From assembly GCF_014337155.1 (NCBI RefSeq), contig NZ_CP060632.1, positions 2,115,001 to 2,179,000 on the forward strand: 64,000 nt of DNA, in the 5' to 3' direction. Below are positions 37,634 to 46,706 of this stretch, one piece after another. The translations under genes were made by a program, and so were the position numbers. How positions within the stretch are numbered: position 1 is the stretch's first letter; each line of letters starts with the position of its first letter. The notes below the pieces were generated by a model, which was not told the origin of the DNA, did not search any database, and saw only the letters and a program-made list of their open reading frames with translations. Source of the DNA: Wujia chipingensis (GTDB lineage Bacteria; Bacillota; Clostridia; Lachnospirales; Lachnospiraceae).

Positions 37634-38443
37634 TCATTCGTAGTCAGGCAAATTCAGTAACTTTAGACTCAAGTCTATTAGTTCCTGCCTTCCGGATGAA
37701 TTCATAATCCGCACCTTGCCTTTGTGGTCGTCAGTGCGCAGCAGGCCTTGTACTTTGAGGCGGCGCATGAGTTCGCGGGAGGTTCCAAGGCTGCCATCGA
37801 TCAGATGGATGTCACGGTCCCCAAGGAAATGGCGGAGTTCTTTTTTCAGGAACGGATAGTGCGTACAGCCAAGAACGATGGATTCTGTGTCGTCGGTCAG
37901 GACTGGTGATAGCTTTTCTGCGAAATAATCGTCCAATTCCTGTCCATCCAGATCGCCATGCTCGACGAACTCCATCAATCCGTCACACTGGACTGGAACG
38001 ATATCTGCCTGCTCCCGATACTTTGCCAAAAGGTTCTGAAACTTCTCCTGTTTGAGTGTCATCGGGGTTGCCATCACTAAGATTCTGCCTCCATGACTTT
38101 CCGTCACGGCTGGTTTCACGGCTGGTTCGATTCCCACGATTGGAAGCTCCGGATATGTATTTCGCAGCAAACGTACGGCTGCGCTTGTCGCTGTGTTGCA
38201 GGCAACTGCTAATCCTTTGATTCCCATATCCAGCAGTTTTTCTACCACTGCAAATGTCAAATCCCGGATTTCCGCCTGCGGCTTTACACCATAGGGTGCA
38301 TGCAGGGAATCTCCATAATATATAAAATCTTCCTTCGGCATCAATTTTATGGCTTCGCGCAGGACGCTTAATCCGCCAAGCCCCGAATCCATAAATCCGA
38401 TTGGGAGTTTTTGTTTTTCCTGTAATTTGTCTGTTTCTGACAT
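37634..38443 (-). CDS. murI: Glutamate racemase
   Basis: MurI (269 residues) makes D-glutamate for peptidoglycan. The two catalytic Cys lie in AVACNTATSAAV (about residue 80) and VLGCTHYPFLK (about residue 193), and the N-terminal FMDSGLGGLSVLR is the substrate loop. Length is normal. Upstream is the terminator of ptsI and downstream is element B1 before the ABC-F gene; the latter may be read from the same transcript. Confidence 0.96.
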   Translation of the reverse strand: MSETDKLQEKQKLPIGFMDSGLGGLSVLREAIKLMPKEDFIYYGDSLHAPYGVKPQAEIRDLTFAVVEKLLDMGIKGLAVACNTATSAAVRLLRNTYPELPIVGIEPAVKPAVTESHGGRILVMATPMTLKQEKFQNLLAKYREQADIVPVQCDGLMEFVEHGDLDGQELDDYFAEKLSPVLTDDTESIVLGCTHYPFLKKELRHFLGDRDIHLIDGSLGTSRELMRRLKVQGLLRTDDHKGKVRIMNSSGRQELIDLSLKLLNLPDYE

Positions 38444-38560
38444 GTTATAACCTTCTTGTCATATTTAATGTTGCGACACGAAGCGTGATGGTTTACGCAC
38501 GCTTTATTCATTTGCATTGCCACGCCCATTCTACCACAGATACCTATACTTGTACAAACG

Positions 38561-38607
38561 AAAAATCGCAAGGCATATATGGATCAGTCCTTACGCCTTG
38601 CGATTTT
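38561..38607 (-). terminator. Terminator of the fru-pts gene set
   Basis: On the minus strand AAAATCGCAAGGC pairs with GCCTTGCGATTTT around a 20-nt loop and a short T run follows; about 80 bp past the ptsI stop. The A-rich left arm may also let it act on the plus strand. Confidence 0.8.
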
Positions 38608-38685
38608 ATCAATATTTGCAGGCAATGAGCTTCTGAGTCAAAAGATATAGCTTACGTTGATTGCCCTAAAATGTACAATTGCTTT

Positions 38686-40308
38686 TTATTTGGTTGTATC
38701 CGTGCTGCGGATCTTATCCCTTACCGGGAATATCATGGATGGCGATACCGAAAGCTCATCAATTCCCATCTTCAGGAAGGTTTCTGTGAGAGTTGTATCG
38801 GCTCCAAGCTCGCCGCAGATTCCGACCCAGCAGCCTTCCTTATGTCCATTGTCGATCACCATCTGAATCATACGCAAGATTGCAGGATGGTGGGAATCGT
38901 AGAAATCATCCAGTTTCGGATTCTGACGGTCAATCGCCAGCGTATACTGTGTCAGATCGTTCGTTCCGATGCTGAAGAAATCAACTTCTTTCGCAAGCTC
39001 TGCACTCATCATAACTGCGGCCGGTGTCTCGATCATGATACCCTGCTCGACATCTCCATACGGAAGTCCCTGTGCATCTAACTCGGCTTTCACTTCGTCC
39101 ACGATTGCATGAATCTTCTGCACCTCTGCCACGGAAATGATCATCGGATACATGACACCGATATTTCCATAATAGCTTGCACGAAAGATCGCGCGAAGCT
39201 GTGTCTTGAAGATTTCCGGCTGTGTCAGGCAGATACGGATTGCACGATAGCCCATTGCCGGGTTATCTTCCTTATCCAGATTGAAATAATCCACCTGCTT
39301 ATCTGCACCGATATCCAGTGTACGGATAATGACTTTCTTGCCTGCCATATTCTCCGCAACTGTTTTATATGCCTGAAACTGTTCTTCTTCTGTTGGAAAT
39401 GTATTGCTCTCTAAATACAGGAACTCGCTTCGGAAAAGTCCGATGCCCTCTGCATCATTCTGCAGGGCAGATGCCACATCCGCAACACCACCGATGTTCG
39501 CGTACAGCTTGATTTTCTTTCCATCGAGTGTGATATTTTCCTTGCCCTTCAGTTCCTGCAGCAAGCGTTTCTTCTCTTCGGCTTCCTGCTTCTTACTCTC
39601 GTATTCTTTCACAACATCATCGGTTGGCTCTACATAGACACTGCCATTGTAACCATCGACAATTGCGAATCTGCCGTCGACATTTTCCTCGAATTTAACA
39701 CCGATCAGTGCCGGAATATTCATCGTCCGCGCCAGAATCGCTGTATGGGAATTCGTTGAACCATGTCTTGTCACAAACGCAAGCACCTTCGACTTGTCAA
39801 GCTGCACCGTCTCACTCGGTGCCAGATCATCTGCTAAGAGAATCACCGGTTCGTCACCATCTAATACACTATCTTTCTTTCCCTGCAGAATCTTCACAAC
39901 TCGATTGGAAATATCTTTTACATCCGCGGCACGTGCTTTCATATAATCATCGTCCATCGCCGCGAACATGTTCGAGAAATTATCACCTGTCGTTGCAACC
40001 GCATACTCGGCATTGATTCCCTGATTCTCGATCATATGTGTGATTGCTTCCACATAATCAAGATCATCCAGCATCATCTGGTGTACATCAAATATCATCG
40101 CATTGACTTCTCCGACTTCCACCAGTGCTTTCTCGTAGAGTGCCTGTAACTGCTCCTTCGCGGTTTCCTTTGCCTCTTCAAATCGCTTTACTTCTGCGGC
40201 TGTGTCCTCGATCTTTACACGTTTGACAGTACTTTCATCCTTGTTATATACGGAGATCCGACCGATTGCAATTCCGCCAAATACACTTTTTCCTTTTAAT
40301 TCCTGCAT
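38686..40308 (-). CDS. ptsI: PTS enzyme I (phosphoenolpyruvate-protein phosphotransferase)
   Basis: Enzyme I (540 residues from the chosen start) takes phosphate from phosphoenolpyruvate and passes it to HPr. The active His is in TRHGSTNSHTAILARTM (about residue 190), and the C-terminal PEP site shows RSEFLYL, FSIGTNDLTQYTLA and VGICGELGAD. ATG 40308 gives the family N-terminus MQELKGKSVFGGIAIG; an ATG/TTG pair at about 40350 would add 15 atypical residues. It directly follows ptsH, and both lie behind the fructose genes. Confidence 0.95.
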   Translation of the reverse strand: MQELKGKSVFGGIAIGRISVYNKDESTVKRVKIEDTAAEVKRFEEAKETAKEQLQALYEKALVEVGEVNAMIFDVHQMMLDDLDYVEAITHMIENQGINAEYAVATTGDNFSNMFAAMDDDYMKARAADVKDISNRVVKILQGKKDSVLDGDEPVILLADDLAPSETVQLDKSKVLAFVTRHGSTNSHTAILARTMNIPALIGVKFEENVDGRFAIVDGYNGSVYVEPTDDVVKEYESKKQEAEEKKRLLQELKGKENITLDGKKIKLYANIGGVADVASALQNDAEGIGLFRSEFLYLESNTFPTEEEQFQAYKTVAENMAGKKVIIRTLDIGADKQVDYFNLDKEDNPAMGYRAIRICLTQPEIFKTQLRAIFRASYYGNIGVMYPMIISVAEVQKIHAIVDEVKAELDAQGLPYGDVEQGIMIETPAAVMMSAELAKEVDFFSIGTNDLTQYTLAIDRQNPKLDDFYDSHHPAILRMIQMVIDNGHKEGCWVGICGELGADTTLTETFLKMGIDELSVSPSMIFPVRDKIRSTDTTK

Positions 40309-40353
40309 ACTCTCACCCGGCTGTATAAGACCTTCCCTTTCTTCGTACATCAA

Positions 40354-40611
40354 TTACAGATTCTCGTTCATGAATGCGGAGAGTGCTGCGATTGCCTCAT
40401 CCTCCTGCTCACCGTCTGCCTGCAGGATCACTTCCTGTCCCTGCTTTGCGCCAAGACTCATGACACCCATGATACGCTTTGCATCAACGCTTCTTCCATC
40501 CTTTGCGATTGTTACCTTGCATGGATAAGCGGCTGCGAGCTTTACAAGCTGTCCGGCTGGTCTTGCGTGGATTCCCTGTGCATCTGTGATTACATAACTA
40601 AACTCTCTCAT
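40354..40611 (-). CDS. ptsH: HPr-family phosphocarrier protein lacking Ser46
   Basis: This 85-residue HPr passes phosphate from enzyme I to sugar-specific EIIA domains. His15 (GIHARPA) and Arg17 are intact. At position 46 the usual Ser of KSIMGVMSL is Arg (KRIMGVMSL, checked by counting from the Met at 40611). Ser46 is the HPr kinase target that drives CcpA catabolite repression in Firmicutes, so this copy should be blind to that control. Start ATG 40611 gives an exact HPr length; longer readings enter element B2. Located between fruA and ptsI. Confidence 0.95.
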   Translation of the reverse strand: MREFSYVITDAQGIHARPAGQLVKLAAAYPCKVTIAKDGRSVDAKRIMGVMSLGAKQGQEVILQADGEQEDEAIAALSAFMNENL

Positions 40612-40666
40612 AATTTTATTCTCCTTTTCTTTTATGGTTATTCCAACGTCTATGTTTTCTTTCCAA

Positions 40667-40813
40667 GTTGCGTACACTACACATTCTACGCAGACGCGCT
40701 CTCGCTCACTTCCACACGCAGCGGACACTAAATTCACGTCAAACACGTTTGCCGTTCATTAAGTGCCGGCGTGTTCCAATGGTCTGCTTTAGAATTGTGT
40801 AGTGTCCCGCAAC
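40667..40813. repeat. Family B structured intergenic element, copy B2 (between fruA and ptsH)
   Basis: The core follows B1, B3 and B4 but carries paired changes: CACGCAGCGGACACTAAAT opposite ATTAAGTGCCGGCGTG, so two T-A pairs of B1 are C-G here. Arms 40667-40690 and 40790-40813 pair (GTTGCG with CGCAAC; ACACTACACA with TGTGTAGTGT). It lies in the 279-bp gap inside the fructose gene set. Confidence 0.85.
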
Positions 40814-40890
40814 TCTATCTACAATATTGGATTTTACAATCCTATATAAAAATTATATGGTATAAAATTCTTCAATCGTATGACCTTGTA

Positions 40891-42825
40891 TTATGCGACT
40901 ACTTTCTTCTTTAATACACCGAGCAGGAGTGCGGAAATGATACTTCCGACTACCAGTGCGACAAGATACATTGCGGCGTGTCCAACAACCGGGAATACGA
41001 AGATTCCACCGTGAGGCGCCATCAGTGTACAGTTAAACGCTGCGGAAAGTCCACCAGCGACACCTGCACCAACCACACATGCCGGAATGACATGTAACGG
41101 ATCGGCTGCGGCGAATGGAATTGCTCCCTCTGTGATGAATGAAAGTCCCATAACGAAGTTTGTAGGACCTGCCTTGCGTTCCTGCTCTGTAAACTTGTTC
41201 TTGAACAATAAGGATGCGATTGCAATTGCGATTGGAGGAACCATACCTCCGATCATAACCGCTGCCATGATATCATAATTTCCGGCTGCAATCTGCGCGG
41301 TACCGAATACATACGCTGCCTTGTTGACCGGGCCTCCCATATCGACTGCCATCATCGCGCCGAGCAATGCTCCAAGCAGGATAATATTTGCACCACTCAT
41401 GTTCTTCAAGCCATTGTTCAAAGCTGTATTGATAAATCCGACAACCGGTTCAATCACATACACCATACCTGCTCCGGTAATCAGCAATCCTAAGACCGGG
41501 ATCAGCAGGATCGGCACCATTCCTTCCAGTGCAGAAGGAAGCTTCGAGAAAATCTTCTTCAGCAGCAATACAACATAGCCTGCTATAAATCCGGCAGCCA
41601 GTGCGCCGAGGAATCCGGACTTTCCATTTGCTGCAATGGCACCACCTAAGAAGCCAAGTGCAAGTCCCGGACGGTCCGCGATACTCATCGCGATAAATCC
41701 GGCGAGGATCGGCAGCATAAAACTAAATGCCACGCCTCCAACCTGAGCCTTCAAGAAATAAGCAACCGGTGTCAATGTACCGAAGTTACTCTTTACATCT
41801 GCAACCGAACCATACTTGTCAATCAGATACTGCGGAACGTGGTTTAAGTCAATGAGCAATCCGTCAATCAGGAATGCAAGTGCGATCAGAATACCACCGC
41901 CAACGACAAATGGTAACATATGCGATACACCGTTCATCAAATGCTTATAAATCTGGTGTCCGACGCTTTCTTTGCCCTCGGTCTCTTTGCTTTCGGCTGC
42001 ATCACCGCCTGCTTCATAGACAGCTGCTTTGCCTTCGGCTGCTCGTGTCAGTAATTGTTCTGCCTTATTGATACCATCTGCCACCTTGCAGATGATCACC
42101 TTCTTGCCGTGGAAACGATCCATCGGCACCTGCGTATCTGCAGCTACGATGATCGCATCTGCTTCTTTGATTTCTTCTGCAGTCAATACATTCTTGGCTC
42201 CGCCGGAACCTCTGGTTTCTACCTTGATTGCGTAGCCCAGCTCCTTTGCTTTCTTCTCCAATGCTTCGGCAGCCATATAAGTATGTGCGATTCCGGTCGG
42301 GCATCCCGTTACTGCTAAAATCTTCTTTGTTGCTTCTGAGATAGTCGGAATCTCTTCCTGCTTGGCATCACCATTTTCCGCCTTGTCAATGATACTTAAG
42401 AATTCATCTACTGTCTTCGCGGATTTCAATGCGTTCGTGAAATCCCCGTCCATAAGAAGCACGGATAATTTGCTCAGTACATCGAGATGTACATTGTCTG
42501 CGGTATCCGGTGCTGCGATCAGGAACAGCAGATGTACTGGCTCGCCATCCAACGAATCGAAATCAACACCATCCGGAATCACCATCGCTGCAAGTCCTGC
42601 CTGCTTCACGGCTGCCGACTTACAATGCGGAATCGCGATTCCTTCTCCAATTCCGGTTGTTCCTTCCTGTTCTCTTGCATACACACCCTTGCGGTATGTG
42701 TCAACATCTGCGATCTTTCCGCTCTCTGCCATCAAGGCTACGGCACGATCCAGTGTTTCTTCCTTCGAGCTTACCTTCGCACCAAGGTAAATGCTCCTCT
42801 TGTCTAACAAGTCTGTAATTCGCAT
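40891..42825 (-). CDS. fruA: PTS fructose transporter, fused IIA-IIB-IIC
   Basis: FruA (644 residues) imports fructose as fructose 1-phosphate. Domain order is EIIA (residues 1-145, active His in AIPHCKSAAV), EIIB (about residues 170-265, active Cys in VTGCPTGIAHTYMAAEAL) and EIIC with about eight to ten helices (residues 300-644, GGILIALAFLIDG, MGGPVNKAAYVFG). ATG 42825 has AGGAGG eight bases upstream; the in-frame extension to 42933 overlaps fruK and is rejected. It follows fruK by 17 bp. Confidence 0.96.
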   Translation of the reverse strand: MRITDLLDKRSIYLGAKVSSKEETLDRAVALMAESGKIADVDTYRKGVYAREQEGTTGIGEGIAIPHCKSAAVKQAGLAAMVIPDGVDFDSLDGEPVHLLFLIAAPDTADNVHLDVLSKLSVLLMDGDFTNALKSAKTVDEFLSIIDKAENGDAKQEEIPTISEATKKILAVTGCPTGIAHTYMAAEALEKKAKELGYAIKVETRGSGGAKNVLTAEEIKEADAIIVAADTQVPMDRFHGKKVIICKVADGINKAEQLLTRAAEGKAAVYEAGGDAAESKETEGKESVGHQIYKHLMNGVSHMLPFVVGGGILIALAFLIDGLLIDLNHVPQYLIDKYGSVADVKSNFGTLTPVAYFLKAQVGGVAFSFMLPILAGFIAMSIADRPGLALGFLGGAIAANGKSGFLGALAAGFIAGYVVLLLKKIFSKLPSALEGMVPILLIPVLGLLITGAGMVYVIEPVVGFINTALNNGLKNMSGANIILLGALLGAMMAVDMGGPVNKAAYVFGTAQIAAGNYDIMAAVMIGGMVPPIAIAIASLLFKNKFTEQERKAGPTNFVMGLSFITEGAIPFAAADPLHVIPACVVGAGVAGGLSAAFNCTLMAPHGGIFVFPVVGHAAMYLVALVVGSIISALLLGVLKKKVVA

Positions 42826-42842
42826 ACGCAACCCCTCCTTTA

Positions 42843-43769
42843 TCATTTTTTGCCGAAGGTCTTCACGTACAAGCCTTCGACTTCTTCCTTCGTTGCTAGC
42901 TCTTCCGAAAATGCACTCGCACTTCCGGTACATACACCCATTTCAAATGCGTTTCTATAAGCATCTGCTCCGCCATCTGTAATCAGATATCCGGCAATAA
43001 ATCCGGCGACCATCGAATCTCCGGCACCGACGGAATTTTTCACTGTGCCCTTTGGAGCCTCTGCCCGGTACTCACTTCCGTCCTCCGCAAGTAATACCGC
43101 GCCATCCCCTGCCATGGATACAAGCACATTTCTGGCTCCCTGCTCCTGCAGCTTCTTCGCATATTTGCATACATCGTCTTTGTCTTTGATCTCCACACCG
43201 AAGATCTCGCCGAGTTCGAAATTATTCGGTTTGATCATAAACGGCTTATATGGAAGCACATTCACCAGAAGATCTCTTGTCGCATCTACGACGATCTTCA
43301 ACTTCTTGTCCTGCAGACGTTTCATGATATCCATATAGGCGGACTGCGGCATGCTCTCCGGAATCGAACCTGCCAGCACAAGGATATCGCCCCCCTGCAA
43401 GGTCTCTAACTTCTGATATAGCTGTTCCAATGCATCCGCGGAAATCTTCGGTCCCTGTCCATTGATTTCGGTTTCCTCCTTCGCGCGAATCTTGACATTG
43501 ATCCGTGTCATGCCTGCATCTAACTCAATAAAATCGCTTTCCACACCTTTTGCCTTCAACATGGATTTCAAAACCTCTCCGGTAAATCCGGCCGTAAATC
43601 CAAGTGCCTGATTCTCGAATCCAAGATTCTTCAATACCATAGATACATTGATTCCTTTTCCACCCGGCAGAATCTTCTCGCCACTGGTACGGTTGACATA
43701 TCCAAGATTCACGCAATCCAGATCCTGCACATAGTCGAGAGAGGGATTAAATGAAACAGTGTAAATCAT
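42843..43769 (-). CDS. fruK: 1-phosphofructokinase
   Basis: FruK (308 residues) phosphorylates fructose 1-phosphate to fructose 1,6-bisphosphate. The PfkB/ribokinase fold shows FNPSLDYV at the N-terminus, GGKGINVSMVLKNLG, and the anion-hole motif GAGDSMVAGFIAGY near residue 250. The start overlaps the fruR stop by four bases. A second, clearly related kinase is encoded just upstream of fruR (44757-45665). Confidence 0.96.
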   Translation of the reverse strand: MIYTVSFNPSLDYVQDLDCVNLGYVNRTSGEKILPGGKGINVSMVLKNLGFENQALGFTAGFTGEVLKSMLKAKGVESDFIELDAGMTRINVKIRAKEETEINGQGPKISADALEQLYQKLETLQGGDILVLAGSIPESMPQSAYMDIMKRLQDKKLKIVVDATRDLLVNVLPYKPFMIKPNNFELGEIFGVEIKDKDDVCKYAKKLQEQGARNVLVSMAGDGAVLLAEDGSEYRAEAPKGTVKNSVGAGDSMVAGFIAGYLITDGGADAYRNAFEMGVCTGSASAFSEELATKEEVEGLYVKTFGKK

Positions 43770-44515
43770 ACGCTCACCTCCGTGATATTCTTCATTCCTC
43801 TGTACTCATTATTTTCAATCTTCGTTGTAATTATCCTTGCAGACTTGAATTCCGCAAAACTAATCGAACAAATCTCACCGAATTTGCTGCTGTCGCACAG
43901 CACATAGCGTTCTTTCGTCTTCTGCATGGATTTCTTCTTCACCATTGCTTCTTTGACATCCGGTGTTGTAAATCCGTTGCCCTTTGTCACGCCGTTCGCA
44001 CCCCAGAAGCCTTTCGTGAAGTTGTATTTATCCAGAGAGATAATCGCTTCTTCTCCAACGATCGCTTCTGTGACCGGCTTGAACTCACCGCCAAGGATAT
44101 ATGTCGTATAGCCTTTCTGTGACAAATGCTTTGCATGTGCAAATGAGTTTGTGACGAATATCACATTCTTCGCTGTGATATAGTCAATCATCAGCTCGGT
44201 TGTCGTTCCGGCATCCATATACACCACATCCTGATCCTTGATCAATGCTGCCGCATATCTGGCAATCTCAATCTTTTCTTCCCGGTTGATCTCCTTCCGG
44301 TATTCCACCGCATCGTCCTTCACATGGAAGCTTCCGCCGATTGCCATCGCACCGCCATGTACCTTCACCAGTCTGCCTTCCTTATCCAGTGCGTTCAGAT
44401 CCCGCCGGATCGTGGACTCGGAAATATCAAGAAGCTGCATCAGTTCCTGTACGGAAACGCTGTGTCTTTGTTCTACTGCTGCAAGTATCGCCTGCTGTCT
44501 TTCTTCTCCTAACAT
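43766..44515 (-). CDS. fruR: DeoR-family regulator of the fructose genes
   Basis: FruR-like repressor (249 residues) with an N-terminal DeoR winged helix (residues 1-60, SVQELMQLLDISESTIRRDL) and a C-terminal sugar-phosphate sensing domain (VYMDAGTTTELMIDY, FVTNSFAHAK). The effector is probably fructose 1-phosphate, as in related regulators. ATG 44515 follows AAGGAG. It is first in fruR-fruK-fruA and overlaps fruK. Repeated TGAAxGAAAATGA-like sites around its own promoter suggest autoregulation. Confidence 0.93.
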   Translation of the reverse strand: MLGEERQQAILAAVEQRHSVSVQELMQLLDISESTIRRDLNALDKEGRLVKVHGGAMAIGGSFHVKDDAVEYRKEINREEKIEIARYAAALIKDQDVVYMDAGTTTELMIDYITAKNVIFVTNSFAHAKHLSQKGYTTYILGGEFKPVTEAIVGEEAIISLDKYNFTKGFWGANGVTKGNGFTTPDVKEAMVKKKSMQKTKERYVLCDSSKFGEICSISFAEFKSARIITTKIENNEYRGMKNITEVSV

Positions 44516-44534
44516 GTTTCTCCTTTCCGTCAAA

Positions 44535-44660
44535 ATCGTTCATTTTGTTTCATTTTCGTTCAACTTTTCTATATAATAACGCCATTTTCCGTCATTGTCA
44601 ATCATTTTCTTTCATTTTTCTCCAATTTTCAGTCAATTTTCCAATCAAATTCCGTCAAAA
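44535..44660 (-). promoter_or_regulatory. fruR promoter with repeated DeoR-type operator sites
   Basis: On the minus strand TTGACA (44596-44601) and TATTAT (44573-44578) are 17 bp apart. Around them are several A-rich repeats of the form TGAA(A/C)GAAAATGA: upstream near 44603-44625, partly between the hexamers (TGACGGAAAATGG) and downstream near 44535-44565 (GAACGAAAATGAAAC). Such direct repeats are usual for DeoR-family FruR. Confidence 0.65.
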
Positions 44661-44696
44661 GTCACATACCATGTAATATGCCCAAATTACCGGCAT

Positions 44697-44732
44697 AAAA
44701 AACAGGACAGCTGACTGTAAATCAACTGTCCT
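44697..44732 (-). terminator. Terminator of the upstream 1-phosphofructokinase gene
   Basis: On the minus strand AGGACAG pairs with CTGTCCT, with partial pairing inside, followed by G and six T; 25 bp past the stop. Confidence 0.85.
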
Positions 44733-44756
44733 ACATGCATTTATACTGTGTTGTTA

Positions 44757-45665
44757 TTACGCCATCTGCGTCTGAAACAGCGTATCGATCTCTTCTTTCG
44801 TTGCAAGCTCCTCGGAAAATGCACTGGCACTTCCGGCACAGATACCAAGCTTCAACGCATACTCATAATCGTCACGCTCGATATAACCTGCCAGGAATCC
44901 GGCAAGCATCGAATCACCGGCACCGACAGAGTTCTTCACCTGTCCCTTCGGTGCGGCTGCGCGAATCACTCTGCCATCCTCTGTCACAAGGACTGCACCC
45001 TGATACGACATGGAGACGAGCACATTTCTCGCGCCACGCTCCTGCAGCTGCTTCGCATACATCTCTGCCTGATCCATCGTTGTTACTTCCACACCGAACA
45101 GGTTTCCAAGCTCGGTACGGTTTGGCTTAATCAAAAATGGGTGATACGGAAGAACATTCGTGAGCAGTTCTCCGGTCGCATCCACGATAATCTTGTTGTT
45201 ATTATATTGCAGCATCTGCATGATATCCATATACGTTGTCTTGGACATACAGTCTGGCAGGCTGCCTGCAAGTACCAGATAATCATCCTGATCCAGATAT
45301 CCAAGCTTCTCATAGAGCTCTGCGATATCCTCGCTCTTGATCTCCGGTCCCTGTCCGTTTACCTCTGTCTCATCGCCACAGCGCATCTTGACATTGATAC
45401 GCGTCAGTCCATTTGCAATATCAATAAAATCCGCGTTCATATCACGCTGCATCAACAGCGCTTTCAAAGCTTCCCCGGTAAATCCCGATGTAAAGCAGAT
45501 TGCCCGGTTATCGATACCGAGATTCTGCAGTACGATGGATACGTTGATGCCCTTGCCGCCCGGCAGAATCTTCTCACCTGTCGTACGATTCACCTGGTTG
45601 CGTTCGAATTCCGTCAAATCCAGAATATAATCCAGCGACGGGTTAAATGTAACTGTATATATCAT
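44757..45665 (-). CDS. Second 1-phosphofructokinase (PfkB family)
   Basis: This 302-residue kinase is closely related to FruK at 42843-43769: both begin MIYTV(S/T)FNPSLDY, share PGGKGINVS near residue 37, end in a GAGDSM(V/L)AGF motif near residue 250 and close with ASAFSEELATKEE. The protein is likely a 1-phosphofructokinase or tagatose 6-phosphate kinase; LacC-type enzymes are in the same family. It has its own promoter region and terminator, so it is expressed apart from fruR-fruK-fruA. Origin by local duplication is inferred. Confidence 0.9.
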   Translation of the reverse strand: MIYTVTFNPSLDYILDLTEFERNQVNRTTGEKILPGGKGINVSIVLQNLGIDNRAICFTSGFTGEALKALLMQRDMNADFIDIANGLTRINVKMRCGDETEVNGQGPEIKSEDIAELYEKLGYLDQDDYLVLAGSLPDCMSKTTYMDIMQMLQYNNNKIIVDATGELLTNVLPYHPFLIKPNRTELGNLFGVEVTTMDQAEMYAKQLQERGARNVLVSMSYQGAVLVTEDGRVIRAAAPKGQVKNSVGAGDSMLAGFLAGYIERDDYEYALKLGICAGSASAFSEELATKEEIDTLFQTQMA

Positions 45666-45788
45666 ATTTTTCCCTTTCTCTCTATGCGTAGATCCCGAAC
45701 CAATACATTAATTTTATAATACCCTATTCCCCGCGTGATTGTAAATGTTTTTTTATCTATACATTCCGAGAATTCCTATACGCTTTTG

Positions 45789-46706
45789 TCACTCCTTTAC
45801 GGACAGTATAATTACCATCACTAAAATACATGCCATACCTACCAGATCCATCGTCGTCATGACCGTTCCAAGCCACAACACGGAAAAAAGTGTTGCCGAA
45901 ACCGGTTCCACGCTGGAGATCATGCTGGCACGCACCGGGCCGATGTCATGTACTCCCTGCAGGAATAACAAAAACGACATCATCGTTCCGATCAAAACCA
46001 TCGCCGCAACTGCTAATATTCCATGGAAATCGAGATGCACCGGAATCGTCCATACCTTGACGATACAGCTATATACCACGCCACAGATCAGCATGCCATA
46101 GCCAACGACCGGCTGACTGCCCCATTTTTTTAGCATCCGCTCCGGAAGCAGGGTATACATGCAGAACCCAAACGCCGCAAGCAATCCCCACTTCAGTCCC
46201 TCTTTCGAGATACTCATCTGATGGATATTTCCATGCGTTGCGATGAGAAAAGTACCGCCAACCGCCAGAAGCACCGCCACAATCTCGCGAAACTTCGGCG
46301 GACGCAATCTGCGTACACAGGATATGATCAGCACCATCACCGGTGCCAGATACTGCAGTGCCGTTGCAATCCCGGCGTTCGTATGATGAATGGCTTCCAG
46401 ATATGCATACTGACACAAGCCCACGCCGAAAATCGCAAACAGGATGATTCCGAAGAAATCCCGTGTCGATTTGAATATATCAAATGCCGCTTTTCGCTCG
46501 CGGATAATATATGCAATTGTGAGGATCACACCGGTGACAAGCATGCGCATACAGGAAAGCCATGCCGTGTTGATGTTGTAGTGCGAAAACAAAAACTGTC
46601 CGCAGGCACCCGAAAATCCCCACGAGATTGCGCCAACCAGTACGCACAGCACACCGCGCAGCTGATTCCCATGTGTACCCTCATCATAATTTCTTCGTTT
46701 ACTCAT
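45789..46706 (-). CDS. EamA-family (DMT) transporter
   Basis: This 305-residue membrane protein has ten predicted helices in two EamA repeats (first GVLCVLVGAISWGFSGACGQ, second from about residue 155 with WGLLAAFGFCMYTLLPERML). The family exports metabolites such as amino acids or their derivatives. It is the last gene of an operon with MATE and Fur-family genes, each overlapping the next by four bases (ATGA), so the three are produced together. Substrate unknown. Confidence 0.93.
   Translation of the reverse strand: MSKRRNYDEGTHGNQLRGVLCVLVGAISWGFSGACGQFLFSHYNINTAWLSCMRMLVTGVILTIAYIIRERKAAFDIFKSTRDFFGIILFAIFGVGLCQYAYLEAIHHTNAGIATALQYLAPVMVLIISCVRRLRPPKFREIVAVLLAVGGTFLIATHGNIHQMSISKEGLKWGLLAAFGFCMYTLLPERMLKKWGSQPVVGYGMLICGVVYSCIVKVWTIPVHLDFHGILAVAAMVLIGTMMSFLLFLQGVHDIGPVRASMISSVEPVSATLFSVLWLGTVMTTMDLVGMACILVMVIILSVKE

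Noticed and set aside
40612..40746. N-terminal extension of HPr
   Set aside because: The extra residues are translated from element B2; HPr proteins are about 85-88 residues long.
42826..42933. In-frame extension of fruA
   Set aside because: It overlaps fruK by about 90 bases and has no ribosome site; AGGAGG precedes ATG 42825.
44748..45719. 323-codon plus-strand ORF opposite the second phosphofructokinase gene
   Set aside because: It mirrors a PfkB gene with all motifs; codon pattern and composition do not support it.
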